Origin: Rhizomicrobium sp.
Lineage (GTDB): Bacteria > Pseudomonadota > Alphaproteobacteria > Micropepsales > Micropepsaceae
Length of the DNA stretch: 64,000 bases
Assembly: GCA_037200045.1 (NCBI GenBank)
Contig: JBBCHM010000001.1
Span: forward strand, 1,054,001 to 1,118,000
Direction: 5' to 3'
Shown: in pieces, positions 18,186-27,525 of the stretch
How the letters are laid out: the number at the start of each line of letters is the position of its first letter
Numbering within the stretch: the stretch's first letter is position 1
The notes under the pieces: model-generated
What the model saw: only the letters and a program-made list of their open reading frames with translations
Told to the model about the DNA's origin: nothing
The model's database searches: none
Translations under genes and position numbers: made by a program

Positions 18186-18941
18186 TCACGTCCCCGTCAT
18201 CTGCTTCAGCGTGTCCTCGTCGATCTCGCCGGAATGGACCTTGCCGTTGACGATGAAGGTCGGCGTGCCGTCGACACTCACCCGCTTCGCCAGCGCCCGC
18301 GCCGCCGCCAGCGTCTTGTCCGTCGCCGGGTCCTTCATGTCGGCGATCAGCTTGGTCATGTCGAGCCCGGACGCCTGCGCCACCCGCATCAGCGTCTCGA
18401 GGTCGATCGCGCCCGGCTCGCTCATCAGCGCGAAGGAGAACGGCACATATTTGTCCGGCTGCCGGCGCGCCGCGACCGCGGCCCGCGCCGCCGCCGTCGA
18501 CATCTTGCCGAAGATCGGAAAATCGACGAAGGCGAAGCGCGCATTGTCCTTGTGCGCCTCGTAGAACGCCTTGATCGTCGGAAACGTGTTGCGGCAATGC
18601 ACGCAATTGTAGTCGAAGAACTCGACCAGCGAGATCTTGGCGTTGGCCGGCCCCGTCACATAGGCGACCGCCGGATCGAAGAACGCCTTGGCGCCCGCCG
18701 TGTCGACCGCCGCCTGCCGCGCGCCTTCGGCGACGTCCGCCTGCCTCTCCTGCAGCGCCGCATAGCGCTCCTGGATCTCGGCGAAGATCTGCGGATGCGC
18801 CAGCAGATAGGCGCGCACCTGCCGCCCGTCGACCCGCGCCGTCGGGAAATAGCCCGTCGCCGCCGCGCCGAACACGATCCCCACCGCGATCGCCGCGCCG
18901 ACCAGGGCGCCCAGCGCCGCGAACTTCCATTGTCCGGTCAT
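18186..18941 (-). CDS. DsbA-family thiol:disulfide oxidoreductase, membrane-anchored
   Basis: This 251-residue protein has an N-terminal membrane anchor or uncleaved signal (residues about 7-30), a helical stretch, then a DsbA-type thioredoxin domain from about residue 100. The active site is FFDYNCVHCRNTFP (CVHC), with the cis-proline in VDGTPTFIVNG. It probably oxidises or isomerises cysteines of periplasmic proteins. It lies 14 bp downstream of the M48 protease gene and is likely in one operon with it. Confidence 0.92.
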   Translation of the reverse strand: MTGQWKFAALGALVGAAIAVGIVFGAAATGYFPTARVDGRQVRAYLLAHPQIFAEIQERYAALQERQADVAEGARQAAVDTAGAKAFFDPAVAYVTGPANAKISLVEFFDYNCVHCRNTFPTIKAFYEAHKDNARFAFVDFPIFGKMSTAAARAAVAARRQPDKYVPFSFALMSEPGAIDLETLMRVAQASGLDMTKLIADMKDPATDKTLAAARALAKRVSVDGTPTFIVNGKVHSGEIDEDTLKQMTGT

Positions 18942-18955
18942 GACGTCCCCGCCGC

Positions 18956-20365
18956 CTAGCGCTGCTGCTGCGCGCGCGCCGCGGGCATCGAGATCGCGAC
19001 GATGTCGTTGGCGCGCTGCCAGTCCGGCGAGCCCTGTTCCAGGCCGTGGCGCGCCTTGTTGGCGAACATCGCCGCCGGCGCATAGGCGCCGACCGAGTAA
19101 TAGCGCTCCGCCGTCGCCAGATCGGCCATCGGCTCGTTGCCCATCTGGCTATAGGCCTGCGCCGCCTCGTACCAGGCGAAGGGATCGTCGTCCTCCTGCT
19201 GCAGCGCGACCTTGAGGTTTTCGAGCGCCGGCTTGGCCAGCGCCGGCCGCTCGGTGGCGAGCTGCGCCGCGCCCAGCGCGACGCGCAGCTGCGGCGCGCT
19301 CGGCATCAAATCGACCGATTTCTGATAGGCCACGACGCCGAGTTCGGGCTTGGCCATGCTCACATAGATCTGGCCCAGCACCTCGTAGAAATAGGGATTG
19401 TTCGGCTCGTCCTTGATCAGGCTGTTGATCTCGGCCAGCGCGTTGGGCAAATCGGGCTTGCGCGAATAGGCCATGGCGCGGGCATAGCGCGCCGTCTCGC
19501 TTTTGTCGGTGAGCGGATAGCGGTTGAACACCACCGGCAGCGGCTCGACATAGCCGGCGAGCTTGGCCTGGATCATCTCGTATTCGTGCTCGACCGCCGG
19601 GTCTTCCGGCACGTCCTTGTAGGGCGAGGCCTCGACCTCGGCTTCGAGATTGGCGACGCGGTCGCGGCCCATCGGATGGTCGCTCGCGTAGGGGTCCATG
19701 CGGTCATAGGCGCGGGCCTCTTCGTCGGCGAGGCGGCTGAAGGTCGCCAGCAGCCCGCGCGGCGACTGATGCGTCTTGTTGAGCAGCTTGAGCGCGATCT
19801 GGTCGGCGGTGGATTCCTGCACCCGGCTGAAGGCGTTGAACTGGTTCTGCGCGATGCCCTGGCCGCCCATCAGGATCAGCATGCCGGCCTGGCCGGCGCC
19901 GGCCGCGATCGCCGCGATGCCGATCACCATCGACAGCAGCATCGGGATCGTCGCCTTCTGGATCGCCTCGGTGTCGCGCGACAGATGGCCGGCCACGATG
20001 TGCCCGGTCTCGTGCGCCATCACGCCCTTCAGTTCGAGCGAATTGCGCGCGAACATGATCATGCCCGACTGGATGAACATGTTCTGGCCTTCGGCGACGA
20101 AGGAGTTCACCGTTGGATCGTTGACGAGATAGATCTTCACGCCCGCCGGATCGAGGCCGCCGGCCTTGAGCAGCGGATCCTCATAGGAGCGCAGCGCGCG
20201 TTCGGTCTCGGTGTCGCGCAGCAGCATGATGCCCTGGGCCGCGGCCGGCCCGCCGAGCAGGCCGAGACTTCCCACGAACCCGACCAGAAATGCTATGGCT
20301 CGCGCGCGGCGCGACAGGAACGCTTTAACGCGCGCCAAACGGAGCGAAGGGTTGCAAAACGCCAA
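18956..20365 (-). CDS. M48-family periplasmic metalloprotease with TPR region (BepA-like)
   Basis: A TTG start at 20365 is chosen because an AGGAGAG ribosome-binding site stands eight bases before it; this gives 469 residues with a hydrophobic signal (AIAFLVGFVGSLGLLGG, then PAAAQG). The zinc site is GVMAHETGHIVAGH (HExxH), with the third ligand region in RVQESTADQIAL. The C-terminal half has several TPR-like helices (YFYEVLGQIYVSMAKPELG, FAWYEAAQAYSQMG). BepA relatives assist or degrade outer-membrane proteins such as LptD. It is coupled to the DsbA-like gene, which fits a role in disulfide-containing envelope proteins. Confidence 0.9.
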   Translation of the reverse strand: MAFCNPSLRLARVKAFLSRRARAIAFLVGFVGSLGLLGGPAAAQGIMLLRDTETERALRSYEDPLLKAGGLDPAGVKIYLVNDPTVNSFVAEGQNMFIQSGMIMFARNSLELKGVMAHETGHIVAGHLSRDTEAIQKATIPMLLSMVIGIAAIAAGAGQAGMLILMGGQGIAQNQFNAFSRVQESTADQIALKLLNKTHQSPRGLLATFSRLADEEARAYDRMDPYASDHPMGRDRVANLEAEVEASPYKDVPEDPAVEHEYEMIQAKLAGYVEPLPVVFNRYPLTDKSETARYARAMAYSRKPDLPNALAEINSLIKDEPNNPYFYEVLGQIYVSMAKPELGVVAYQKSVDLMPSAPQLRVALGAAQLATERPALAKPALENLKVALQQEDDDPFAWYEAAQAYSQMGNEPMADLATAERYYSVGAYAPAAMFANKARHGLEQGSPDWQRANDIVAISMPAARAQQQR

Positions 20366-20483
20366 GGCTTGAACTCTCCTAACGGTTCGAAGCGCCCCCC
20401 GTCCGGTCGGGACCGTAGGTGGGCCGGGAACCCGCGTCAACGGACGCTTATTCAGCGTCCTTAACCATCAAGGATTTGTAACA

Positions 20484-21941
20484 TTGAGGCTTCGTTCGCG
20501 GATTTTGGCTTGCGCTTCAAGCCTGCTGCTTCTGTCGGGCTGTTCCATCGGTCTCGGCTCGCTGGGCGGTGACGCCGACACCGGCGGCGCCGTCCCGGCC
20601 AGCACGCCGAGCACGCCCAGCAGCTCGGGCGGCGGCGGCATCGGCGGCCTCATCGGCCTGGGCGGCGGCGGCACGGCCGGCGCCAGGGCGCTCGCGGTCG
20701 GCGACGAGCCCTATGCGGTCAGGGTCGGCGCGTCGATCCTGCAGCAGGGCGGCTCGGCCGCCGATGCCGCGACCGCGATGTATTTCGCGCTGGCCGTGAC
20801 CTATCCGGTCGCCGCGGGCCTCGGCGGCGGCGGCATCTGCATCGTGCGCGACCCGGCGACCAGCCACACGGAGGAGTTCGATTTCCTCGCCCGCGATTCC
20901 GGCGGCGGCGGCGCCTATGCGGTGCCGGGCAATGTCCGCGGCTTCGCGCTGATGCAGGGCATCTACGGCGCGCTGCCCTGGCAGCGCGACGTGGCGCCGG
21001 GCGAAGGCTATGCCTCGGCCGGCTTTCCGATCAGCCACGCGCTGTCGGACCGCATCGCGACCTTGAAGGACGTGATCCGCCTCGACGCCGCGCTCGCCGC
21101 CGAATTCCTCGACGAGACCGGCCAGGCCAAGGCGGCCGGCACCATCGTCACCAATCCCGATCTCGCCGCGACCCTTGCGATCGTCCGCACCGGCGGGCCG
21201 AACGCGTTCTATGGCGGCAATCTCGGCGCGCGCATCCTGGCCTATTCGGCGCAGCAGGGCGGCGCGATCAACGTGCGGGAGTTCGCGCGCTATCAGGCGA
21301 CGCGCACCGCGCCGCAGGCGATCCAGCTCGGCAACCAATATGTCCTGCTGCCGTCGCAGCGCACCGGCGCCGGCGCCTTCTCCGGCGCCCTGTTCGAGAC
21401 GCTGCAGCGCGCGATGGCGACGGACGCCGGCGCCGGCGATCTGCAGGCCGCGGTCGTCGTCGCGGTCAAGCAGGCGCTCGCGCGCTTCCACGTCACCGAC
21501 CTGCCGCAGGATCTCGGCGCCACCGGCTTCGCCGCCACCGACCCGAGCGGGCAGGCGGTCGCCTGCGCCGTGACGATGAACGGCCCGTTCGGCTCGGGCC
21601 GCAATGCCCAGGGCACCGGCGTGACGCTGGCGCGCGCGCCCTCCAGCGGGCCGTCCGGCATCGCCGCCGCCTTCGTCACGCCGGTGATCGCGACCGACAG
21701 CGGCGGCGCGCTGACGCTGGCCGGCGCGGCCGCCGGCGGGCCCAACGGCACCGCCGCTTTGGGCTACGCGCTGGCGCGCCTGTCGCGCGGCGAGCAGGTG
21801 AGCCGCCGCTCCGATCTGCGCTCCACGGGCGTGGCGCCCTACGACACGATCAACGCCATCACCTGCCAGGGCGGCGCCTGCGTGGCGCTCCCCGACCCGG
21901 AATCGAAGGGCCTGGGCGCGAGCGGGGATACGGGGCGATAG
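20484..21941 (+). CDS. Gamma-glutamyltranspeptidase-like lipoprotein lacking the catalytic threonine
   Basis: This 485-residue protein starts with a lipoprotein signal (LLLLSGCSIG) and a Gly/Ser-rich linker. The large-subunit core is recognisable: QGGSAADAATAMYFALAV, AAGLGGGGICIV, AVPGNVRGFALM and GGPNAFYGGNLGARIL. In GGTs autocleavage and catalysis need the first Thr of TTHxSVVD; here the aligned stretch is ATGFAATD (Ala346 at that position, Gly for His). The later GSPGGS-like loop is also altered (AGAAAGGPNG). It is shorter than typical GGT (about 580). It is probably not an active transpeptidase and may be a structural or binding protein. Confidence 0.75.
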   Translation: MRLRSRILACASSLLLLSGCSIGLGSLGGDADTGGAVPASTPSTPSSSGGGGIGGLIGLGGGGTAGARALAVGDEPYAVRVGASILQQGGSAADAATAMYFALAVTYPVAAGLGGGGICIVRDPATSHTEEFDFLARDSGGGGAYAVPGNVRGFALMQGIYGALPWQRDVAPGEGYASAGFPISHALSDRIATLKDVIRLDAALAAEFLDETGQAKAAGTIVTNPDLAATLAIVRTGGPNAFYGGNLGARILAYSAQQGGAINVREFARYQATRTAPQAIQLGNQYVLLPSQRTGAGAFSGALFETLQRAMATDAGAGDLQAAVVVAVKQALARFHVTDLPQDLGATGFAATDPSGQAVACAVTMNGPFGSGRNAQGTGVTLARAPSSGPSGIAAAFVTPVIATDSGGALTLAGAAAGGPNGTAALGYALARLSRGEQVSRRSDLRSTGVAPYDTINAITCQGGACVALPDPESKGLGASGDTGR

Positions 21942-21982
21942 CAGATGGCGCGGGCCAGCGGCCTCACGCTGCGCGAGACGCT

Positions 21983-22321
21983 GTGAAGGCGTCGCGGGCG
22001 CGGATCGACGGGGTGCTGTCGGCGCTGGCCGATCCGCAGCGCCGCCGCATCGTCGACCTCCTGTCGCAGCGGCCGCGGCCGGCGGGCGAATTGGCTGGGA
22101 GCGTCGGCGTCAGCGCCCCGGCGATGAGCCGCCATTTGCGCACGCTGCGCGAGACGGGCCTGGTGGAGGAGCGCCATGACGGCCTCGACGCCCGCGTCCG
22201 CGTCTATTCCTTGCGGCCCGAACCGATCGCCGAACTGAAGCGATGGCTGGAGGAAACCGAGGCGCTATGGGGCCGCCAGCTCGTCGCGCCGAAGGCGCAT
22301 GTCGAAAAGCGCAAGCGGTGA
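21983..22321 (+). CDS. ArsR-family winged-helix regulator
   Basis: This 112-residue protein with a GTG start has the ArsR-type fold: SALADPQRRRIVDLLSQRPRPAGELAGSVGVSAPAMSRHLRTLRETGLVEERHDGLDARVRVYSL. It lacks the metal-binding CxCxxC of metal-sensing ArsR proteins, so it belongs to the non-metal group often linked to SRPBCC (AHSA1) proteins. No such partner is adjacent. The C-terminal LKRWLEETEALWGRQL is a probable dimer helix. It starts 41 bp after the GGT-like gene. Confidence 0.9.
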   Translation: MKASRARIDGVLSALADPQRRRIVDLLSQRPRPAGELAGSVGVSAPAMSRHLRTLRETGLVEERHDGLDARVRVYSLRPEPIAELKRWLEETEALWGRQLVAPKAHVEKRKR

Positions 22322-22740
22322 GTGTCATCGCGGTTTCGGTCCGCGTCGCGGCGCGAGACCTTCGACATCTTCACCCGCGCCAAAAATATTTTCGCCGCCA
22401 ATCGACCATCGTTCGCCGCATCGCAGCGCAAAACTTATCCCCGCGACAAAACGAAAACCTCCGCGTTCTCCGCGCCTCCGCGTGAAGCCTCTGTCGGATA
22501 ACTCCGCCCAGGATTTATTTCCGCCGGCCCCTTGAACCGAGTCGGTCCAGGCACCAAATCTCTCAAATCCCCACAATTGCATCGACGCAAAACACGCACC
22601 GGTTTTCCGGCGCGCGCGCGTCGTGACATCGGAAGAAAAGATTCACACGAAACGGATGCACCAACTCGGACAGAGGAACCTCGCAATCGCTCGCGCCACG
22701 AGTCCGTCCGTCGTTCAATCAAGCCAGTTGTTGCGAACGC
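22322..22740. other. Intergenic region between the ArsR gene and rne
   Basis: These 419 bp between convergent genes hold no convincing coding frame. They are less GC-rich than the surroundings in the middle (CCAAAAATATTTTCG near 22380). A half copy of the GATTCACGCGGAG repeat lies at 22459-22487. No strong terminator hairpin was found by eye. Confidence 0.5.
22459..22487. repeat. Half element of the GATTCACGCGGAG repeat family
   Basis: CTCCGCGTTCTCCGCGCCTCCGCGTGAAG, written here as the span 22459-22487, matches the right arm of the copy at 15167-15231 with few differences. The left arm is missing or decayed. Confidence 0.55.
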
Positions 22741-25640
22741 CTACGTCTTGAACGCCCGCTGCCACCAGCCCTTTTTCGGCGGCGAGGCCGGCTCGGAGGA
22801 TTTCTCGTCCTTCGGCGTGGTGTCGATCTCCGCCGGATCGCTCAGCGACCAGGAAGGCGTCGACGCGGTGTTCGGGCTCACGCGCGGAGCATCGTCGCGC
22901 GGCGTGGTGTCGATCTCGTCGGGTTCGCCGAAGCGTCCCGCGCCGAACGAAGCCGGGGTCTGCGACACCGGCGCAAGCTCCGGCGCGGGCGGGTGACGGC
23001 GGCACGACGGCCGGTTCGCCCGCGGCTTCGGCGGGCTGTTCGACGTGCTCGCCGTTCGGCGCGAAGCGCTCGCGGTTGCCGCCGCGGCGGCCCCGGCGGC
23101 GACGCCGGCGGCGGCGCTGGCCTTCGGCGTCCTGGCCGGCCGCGTCGTTCGCTTGGGGTTGATGTTCGCTCGCGAACTCCTCGCCGCCCTCGGCCATGTC
23201 CTCCGGCCCGGCGGCGAATTCGCCGTCGCCGGCGTGCGGCGCCTCGGGCGCGGCCCTCGTGCGGCACCGGCGCCGGCGTCTCGCGCGGCGTGCCGGCGTC
23301 GCGCTGGTCGCGGCCGCGTCCGCTGCGATTGCGTCCGCCGCGGCGGCGCCGCCGCCGGCGGCCGTCGCCGTTCTCGGCCGGCTCGTGCTCTTCGCGCGGG
23401 CGCTGGTCTTCTTCCGGCTCGGCCGGCGTCTCGACCGCTTCGATCGCCTCGTCTTCCGCTTCGAGTTCCTCTTCCTCGACGACGTCGAGGTCCTCGTCCT
23501 CCTCGACGACCGGCGCCGGCGCATGGACCGGGCGCACGAAGTCTTCCGGATTGCGGTGGCCGACGCGGTCGATCTCGAACGCGCCCGCCATCAGCTCGGG
23601 CTTGGGCTCGAAATTGATGACGATGGAATATTCGCTCTCCAGCCGCGACAGTTCGCGGCGCTTCTGGTTCAGCGTGTACATCGCGACGTCGGCCGCGACC
23701 TTGACGGTCAGGCCCTCGGCGCGTTGCTTCTGCGCCTCTTCCTCCAGGCCGCGCAGCACGCGCAGCGAGGTCGACTCGACCGAGCGCACGATGCCCTGGC
23801 CGCCGCAATGGGGGCAAGGCACGGTCGAGCCGGCGATGACGCCGGCGCGCAGGCGCTGGCGCGACATTTCAAGAAGGCCGAACTGGCTGATCTTGCCGAT
23901 CTGGATGCGGGCGCGGTCGTTCTTGACCGCGTCGCGGATGCGCTTCTCGACGTCGCGGTCGTTGCGGCCCTCTTCCATGTCGATGAAGTCGATGACGATG
24001 AGGCCCGCCAGGTCGCGCAGGCGAAGCTGGCGCCCGATCTCCTCGGCGGCTTCGAGATTGGTCTTGCGCGCCGTCTCCTCGATGGAGTGCTCGCGCGTCG
24101 CGCGGCCCGAATTGACGTCGATCGAGACCAGCGCCTCGGTCTGGTTGATGACGATATAGCCGCCCGATTTCAGCGTCACCGTCGGCTGGAACATCGCGTC
24201 GAGCTGCGCCTCGATGTGATAGCGCTGGAACAGTGGCACCGGCTCGGCATAGGGCTTCACGTTCTTGGCATGCGTCGGCATCAGCATCCGCATGAAGTCC
24301 TTGGCGTTGCGGTAGCCCGCCTCGCCCTCGACCGTGATCTCGACGACATCCTTGTTGTAGAGGTCGCGGATGGCGCGCTTGATGATGTCGCCTTCCTCAT
24401 AGACGCAGGCCGGCGCGATCGAGTTCAGCGTCGTCTCGCGGATCGTGTCCCACATGCGCAGGAGGTATTCGTAGTCGCGCCTGATCTCGACCTTGGTGCG
24501 GTTCTCGCCCGCGGTGCGGATGATCAGGCCCATGCCCTCGGGCAGTTCCAGCGCCTGGGCGGCGCTCTTGAGCCGCTTGCGGTCGGCCAGGTTGGTGATC
24601 TTGCGGCTGATGCCGCCGCCGCGCGGCGTGTTGGGCATCAGCACGCAATAGCGGCCGGCCAGCGACAGATAGGTGGTGAGCGCCGCGCCCTTGTTGCCGC
24701 GCTCTTCCTTGACGACCTGCACCAGGATGATCTGGCGCCGCTTGATCACTTCCTGGATCTTGTAGTGGCGGCGGCGGACCCAGCGCTGCGACGGCTTCTG
24801 GGACTGAAGCGGCTGCGCCGGCTGGCCCTCGACGGCTTGTTCCGAGGCGGTCTGGATGTCCGGCACATTCTCGGTGACTTCGGGCACCGGCGTGTCGACA
24901 TGGAAGCTTTCTTCGGCCGGCACATGCGCGGCGGAGGCGGCGACGGTCTGTTCGTCGACCACGCCGGCGCGCTGCTCGGCCTCGGCGACGGCGTCGATCT
25001 CGTCGTCCTCGTGGTTGTGATGGACGTGCTCGGGCGGCGCGGCGGCGACGGGCTCCTCGTCGTCCTCGTCGTCGTCTTCATCTTCGTCGTCCTCGATATC
25101 CTCGGCGCTGGCGACGCCGGGATGCTCGAAGACGTCTTCGTGGTCGTCCGTCGCGGCGGCCGCGACCGGGCCTTCCGGCTCCGGCCCGTCCTCGGTCGGC
25201 AGCGCGTCGGGCGCGACGTCGATCGTGCCGGCCGGCGCGGCTTCGGCGGCCGTCTCCTCCGGTTCGTCGTCTTCTTCCTCGTCGGAGATCGGCGGCTTCG
25301 GACCCGAAGAGATTTCGAACGATTCGATGTCGTCCTCGGAGCGGCGCCGGGCCTCGGCTTCCTGCTCGGCGATCAGCGCCTGACGGTCGGCGATCGGGAT
25401 CTGGTAGTAGTCGGGATGGATTTCCGAGAAGGCGAGGAAGCCCTGCCGGTTGCCGCCATACTCGACGAACGCCGCCTGGAGCGAAGGCTCCACGCGCGTC
25501 ACCTTGGCGAGATAGATATTGCCTTTGAGGGGCCGCTTGGTCGCGGCCTCGAAATCGAATTCCTCGACCTTGTTACCGTCGAGAACGACAACCCGGGTCT
25601 CCTCCGGGTGACTGGCGTCGATCAGCATGCGTTTGGGCAT
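22741..25640 (-). CDS. rne: Ribonuclease E with two apparent frameshifts in the C-terminal scaffold
   Basis: The start at 25640 (MPKRMLIDASHPEETRVVVLDG) follows a GGAGAG site. The catalytic half has the S1 domain (GNIYLAKVTRVEPSLQAAFVEYGG, interrupted by a long acidic insertion), VSIDVNSGRATREH, the DNase I-like region with IDFIDMEEGRNDRDVE, and the zinc-link CPHCGGQG. The disordered tail is Arg- and Glu-rich. Near 23254-23256 and near 22991-22993 the coding pattern jumps frame. Each is explained by one extra base in a triplet of identical bases. With both removed, the gene has 966 codons and ends in PPKKGWWQRAFKT, typical of alphaproteobacterial RNase E. Read literally it stops at 22878. Confidence 0.93.
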
Positions 25641-26070
25641 TGAACTCTCCGAGCGGCCGCGCTCGCGCACCCGCGCCGCGCCGTGGCGCGTTGCAGTGGA
25701 GGGGCCGCGTTGTTGGGGACAGGCGCCGGGCCGCCGCCGTCCGCAGGCTTGCTGCGGAATCGGGGAAAAGGGCTTGCGCGATGTCGGTCATTACAAAATT
25801 GGTCTTCAGCCGGCCGGGCCGGCGGCGGGATGCTGCTGCAATGGAGGGATTCCTGCGCTGGGCGCTCGAAGAGCCAGCCGGCGCGATCTCCGGACCACCG
25901 CACCGTCTCATCCGGTCACCCCTGTGACCGGCCGGCGCAGCACGTACATGTTGTAGGGGCCCCGTGCCGGGACGGCAAGAGAAACCCTCCGAATTCATTG
26001 TAAAGGCCGCAAGTGCTAAGGATTCGTCAATGGTTTACGGCCAGTTTCCATACATTACGGGGCGCCGCGG
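25641..26070. other. Divergent regulatory region between rne and the murein amidase gene
   Basis: These 430 bp contain no convincing gene. They must hold the rne leader on the minus strand and the amidase promoter on the plus strand. The rne-proximal 150 bp are very GC-rich and self-complementary in places. The stretch TTACAAAATTGG near 25790 reads TTTTGTAATGAC on the minus strand and could include a -10 box for rne. RNase E usually autoregulates through its leader. I could not define the structure by eye. Confidence 0.4.
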
Positions 26071-27436
26071 ATGAATCGCCGTCTGGCCATGGTTTTGGGG
26101 TTTGGGGCGGCCGTCCTCCTGGTCGGCGCCGCCCTGGCCGCGTCCGACCCGTCCAGGGACGCGGACGACCTGATCGCCCATATCCTCAAGGACGACGGCC
26201 CCAAGCCCGCCCAGCCGCCCGCCGCCGGCCCCCCGGGCCAGCCGCCGGCCGCCGGTTCCCTGGCCTTGCCGGCCAAGCCGCCATCCGGGCCGGAACCGAT
26301 CGTGATGAGCACCCGAATCGGCGAGCACGAGGACCGCACCCGCTTCGTCGTCGAGATGTCCGATCCGGTGAAAATGCGGGTCTTCACCCTCTCCAATCCC
26401 GACCGGGTGGTGATCGACATGCCGGCGGTGCAGTGGCACCTGGACGGCCCGCCGCGCCCCACCGGCAACGGCGCGGTGCACAGCTACCGTTACGGTCTGT
26501 TCCGCTCGGGCAATTCGCGCTTCGTGATCGACCTGAACAAGCCGATGAAGGTCAGCGACCCGCTCGTCCTGCCGCCCTCGGGCGGTTACGGCTATCGCGT
26601 CGTCATCGACCTGTTCCCGGTCCTCGCCCGATCAGTTCGTGCACAATTCCGGCTGGCCGGCCGACCTGAAGGCCCGCGAGGCTGCCGCCGAGCAGCTCGC
26701 CTCCCTGCCGCCGGCGCCGGTCGCGCCCACGGCGCAGAAGCACATTGTCGTCATCGACCCCGGCCATGGCGGCATCGATTCGGGCACCAGCGGCGTCAAC
26801 GGCTTGCAGGAGAAGGATCTCGTGCTGGACGAGGCGCTGCGGCTCGGCCGCGAGCTGGTGCGCCGCGCCAACTACACCGTCCACCTGACCCGCGACACCG
26901 ACGTCTTCATCCCGCTGAAGGAGCGGGTGACCATCGCGCGCTCGTGGCACGCCGACCTTTTCATCTCGCTGCACGCCGATTCGAACCCCGATCCGAACGT
27001 CAACGGCCTGTCGATCTACACCCTCTCGGAGAAGGGTTCGGACCGCGAGGCGGCCGCGCTGGCCAGCAAGGAGAATCAGTCCGACGTGATCGCCGGCGTC
27101 GATCTGGGCGGCGGCAACGCGACCGTGGCGCCGATCCTGTTCGACCTGGCGCAGCGCGACACCATGAACCGCTCCGCGCGCTTCGCGACCGGGGCGGTCG
27201 CCACGCTGTCCGCCGCGACGGACATTTTGCCGCGTCAGCCGCACCGCGCCGCGGCTTTCGTGGTGCTGAAGGCGCCCGACGTTCCCGCCGTCCTGATCGA
27301 GCTCGGCTATCTGTCCAACAATGGCGATGCCGGGCAGATGAACACGGTGCGCTGGCGCAACGGCGTCGCCAGGGCCATCGGCCAGGCCGTGGACGGGTAT
27401 TTCGCGCCCGCAGTAACGGCTTCGCCCTCACCATGA
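26071..27436 (+). CDS. N-acetylmuramoyl-L-alanine amidase with AMIN domain, apparent frameshift
   Basis: Residues 1-24 form a signal peptide. A Pro/Ala-rich linker is followed by an AMIN domain (TRFVVEMSDPVKMRVFTLSNPDRVVIDMP to YRVVIDLFPVLA). The frame then breaks at the CCC at 26627-26629. In the +1 frame the protein continues DQFVHNSGWPAD and the Amidase_3 domain: zinc ligands in VIDPGHGGIDSG, LQEKDLVLD and ISLHADSNP, and the catalytic Glu in VLIELGYLSN. Removing one base yields 455 codons. The enzyme cleaves septal peptidoglycan in the periplasm. It is followed closely by mrcA. Confidence 0.93.
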
Positions 27437-27525
27437 GTGGGGAACAGGCAAAGACCTGAATTACCTTCCCAACGCCACAATCGGCCGATAAGAAAGCGGC
27501 CTCGAAGAGGGCTATAACAGCAGCC

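Noticed and set aside
21945-21986. A 13-codon open frame between the GGT-like gene and the ArsR gene
   Set aside because: It is too short and has no good ribosome-binding site; chance is enough to explain it.
22878-23260. Reading the rne tail literally as an Arg-rich C-terminus ending at 22878
   Set aside because: The literal frame loses the acidic and Arg-rich pattern and the GWWQRAF ending, both of which appear in the other two frames after single-base corrections.
22985-23260. Programmed frameshifting in rne
   Set aside because: No slippery heptamer, stop codon or pausing signal is present, and two shifts in the same direction would be needed. Insertions or sequence errors explain it better.
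23196-25643. An 815-codon plus-strand open frame opposite rne
   Set aside because: RNase E domains are certain on the other strand, and the plus frame shows no known motif.
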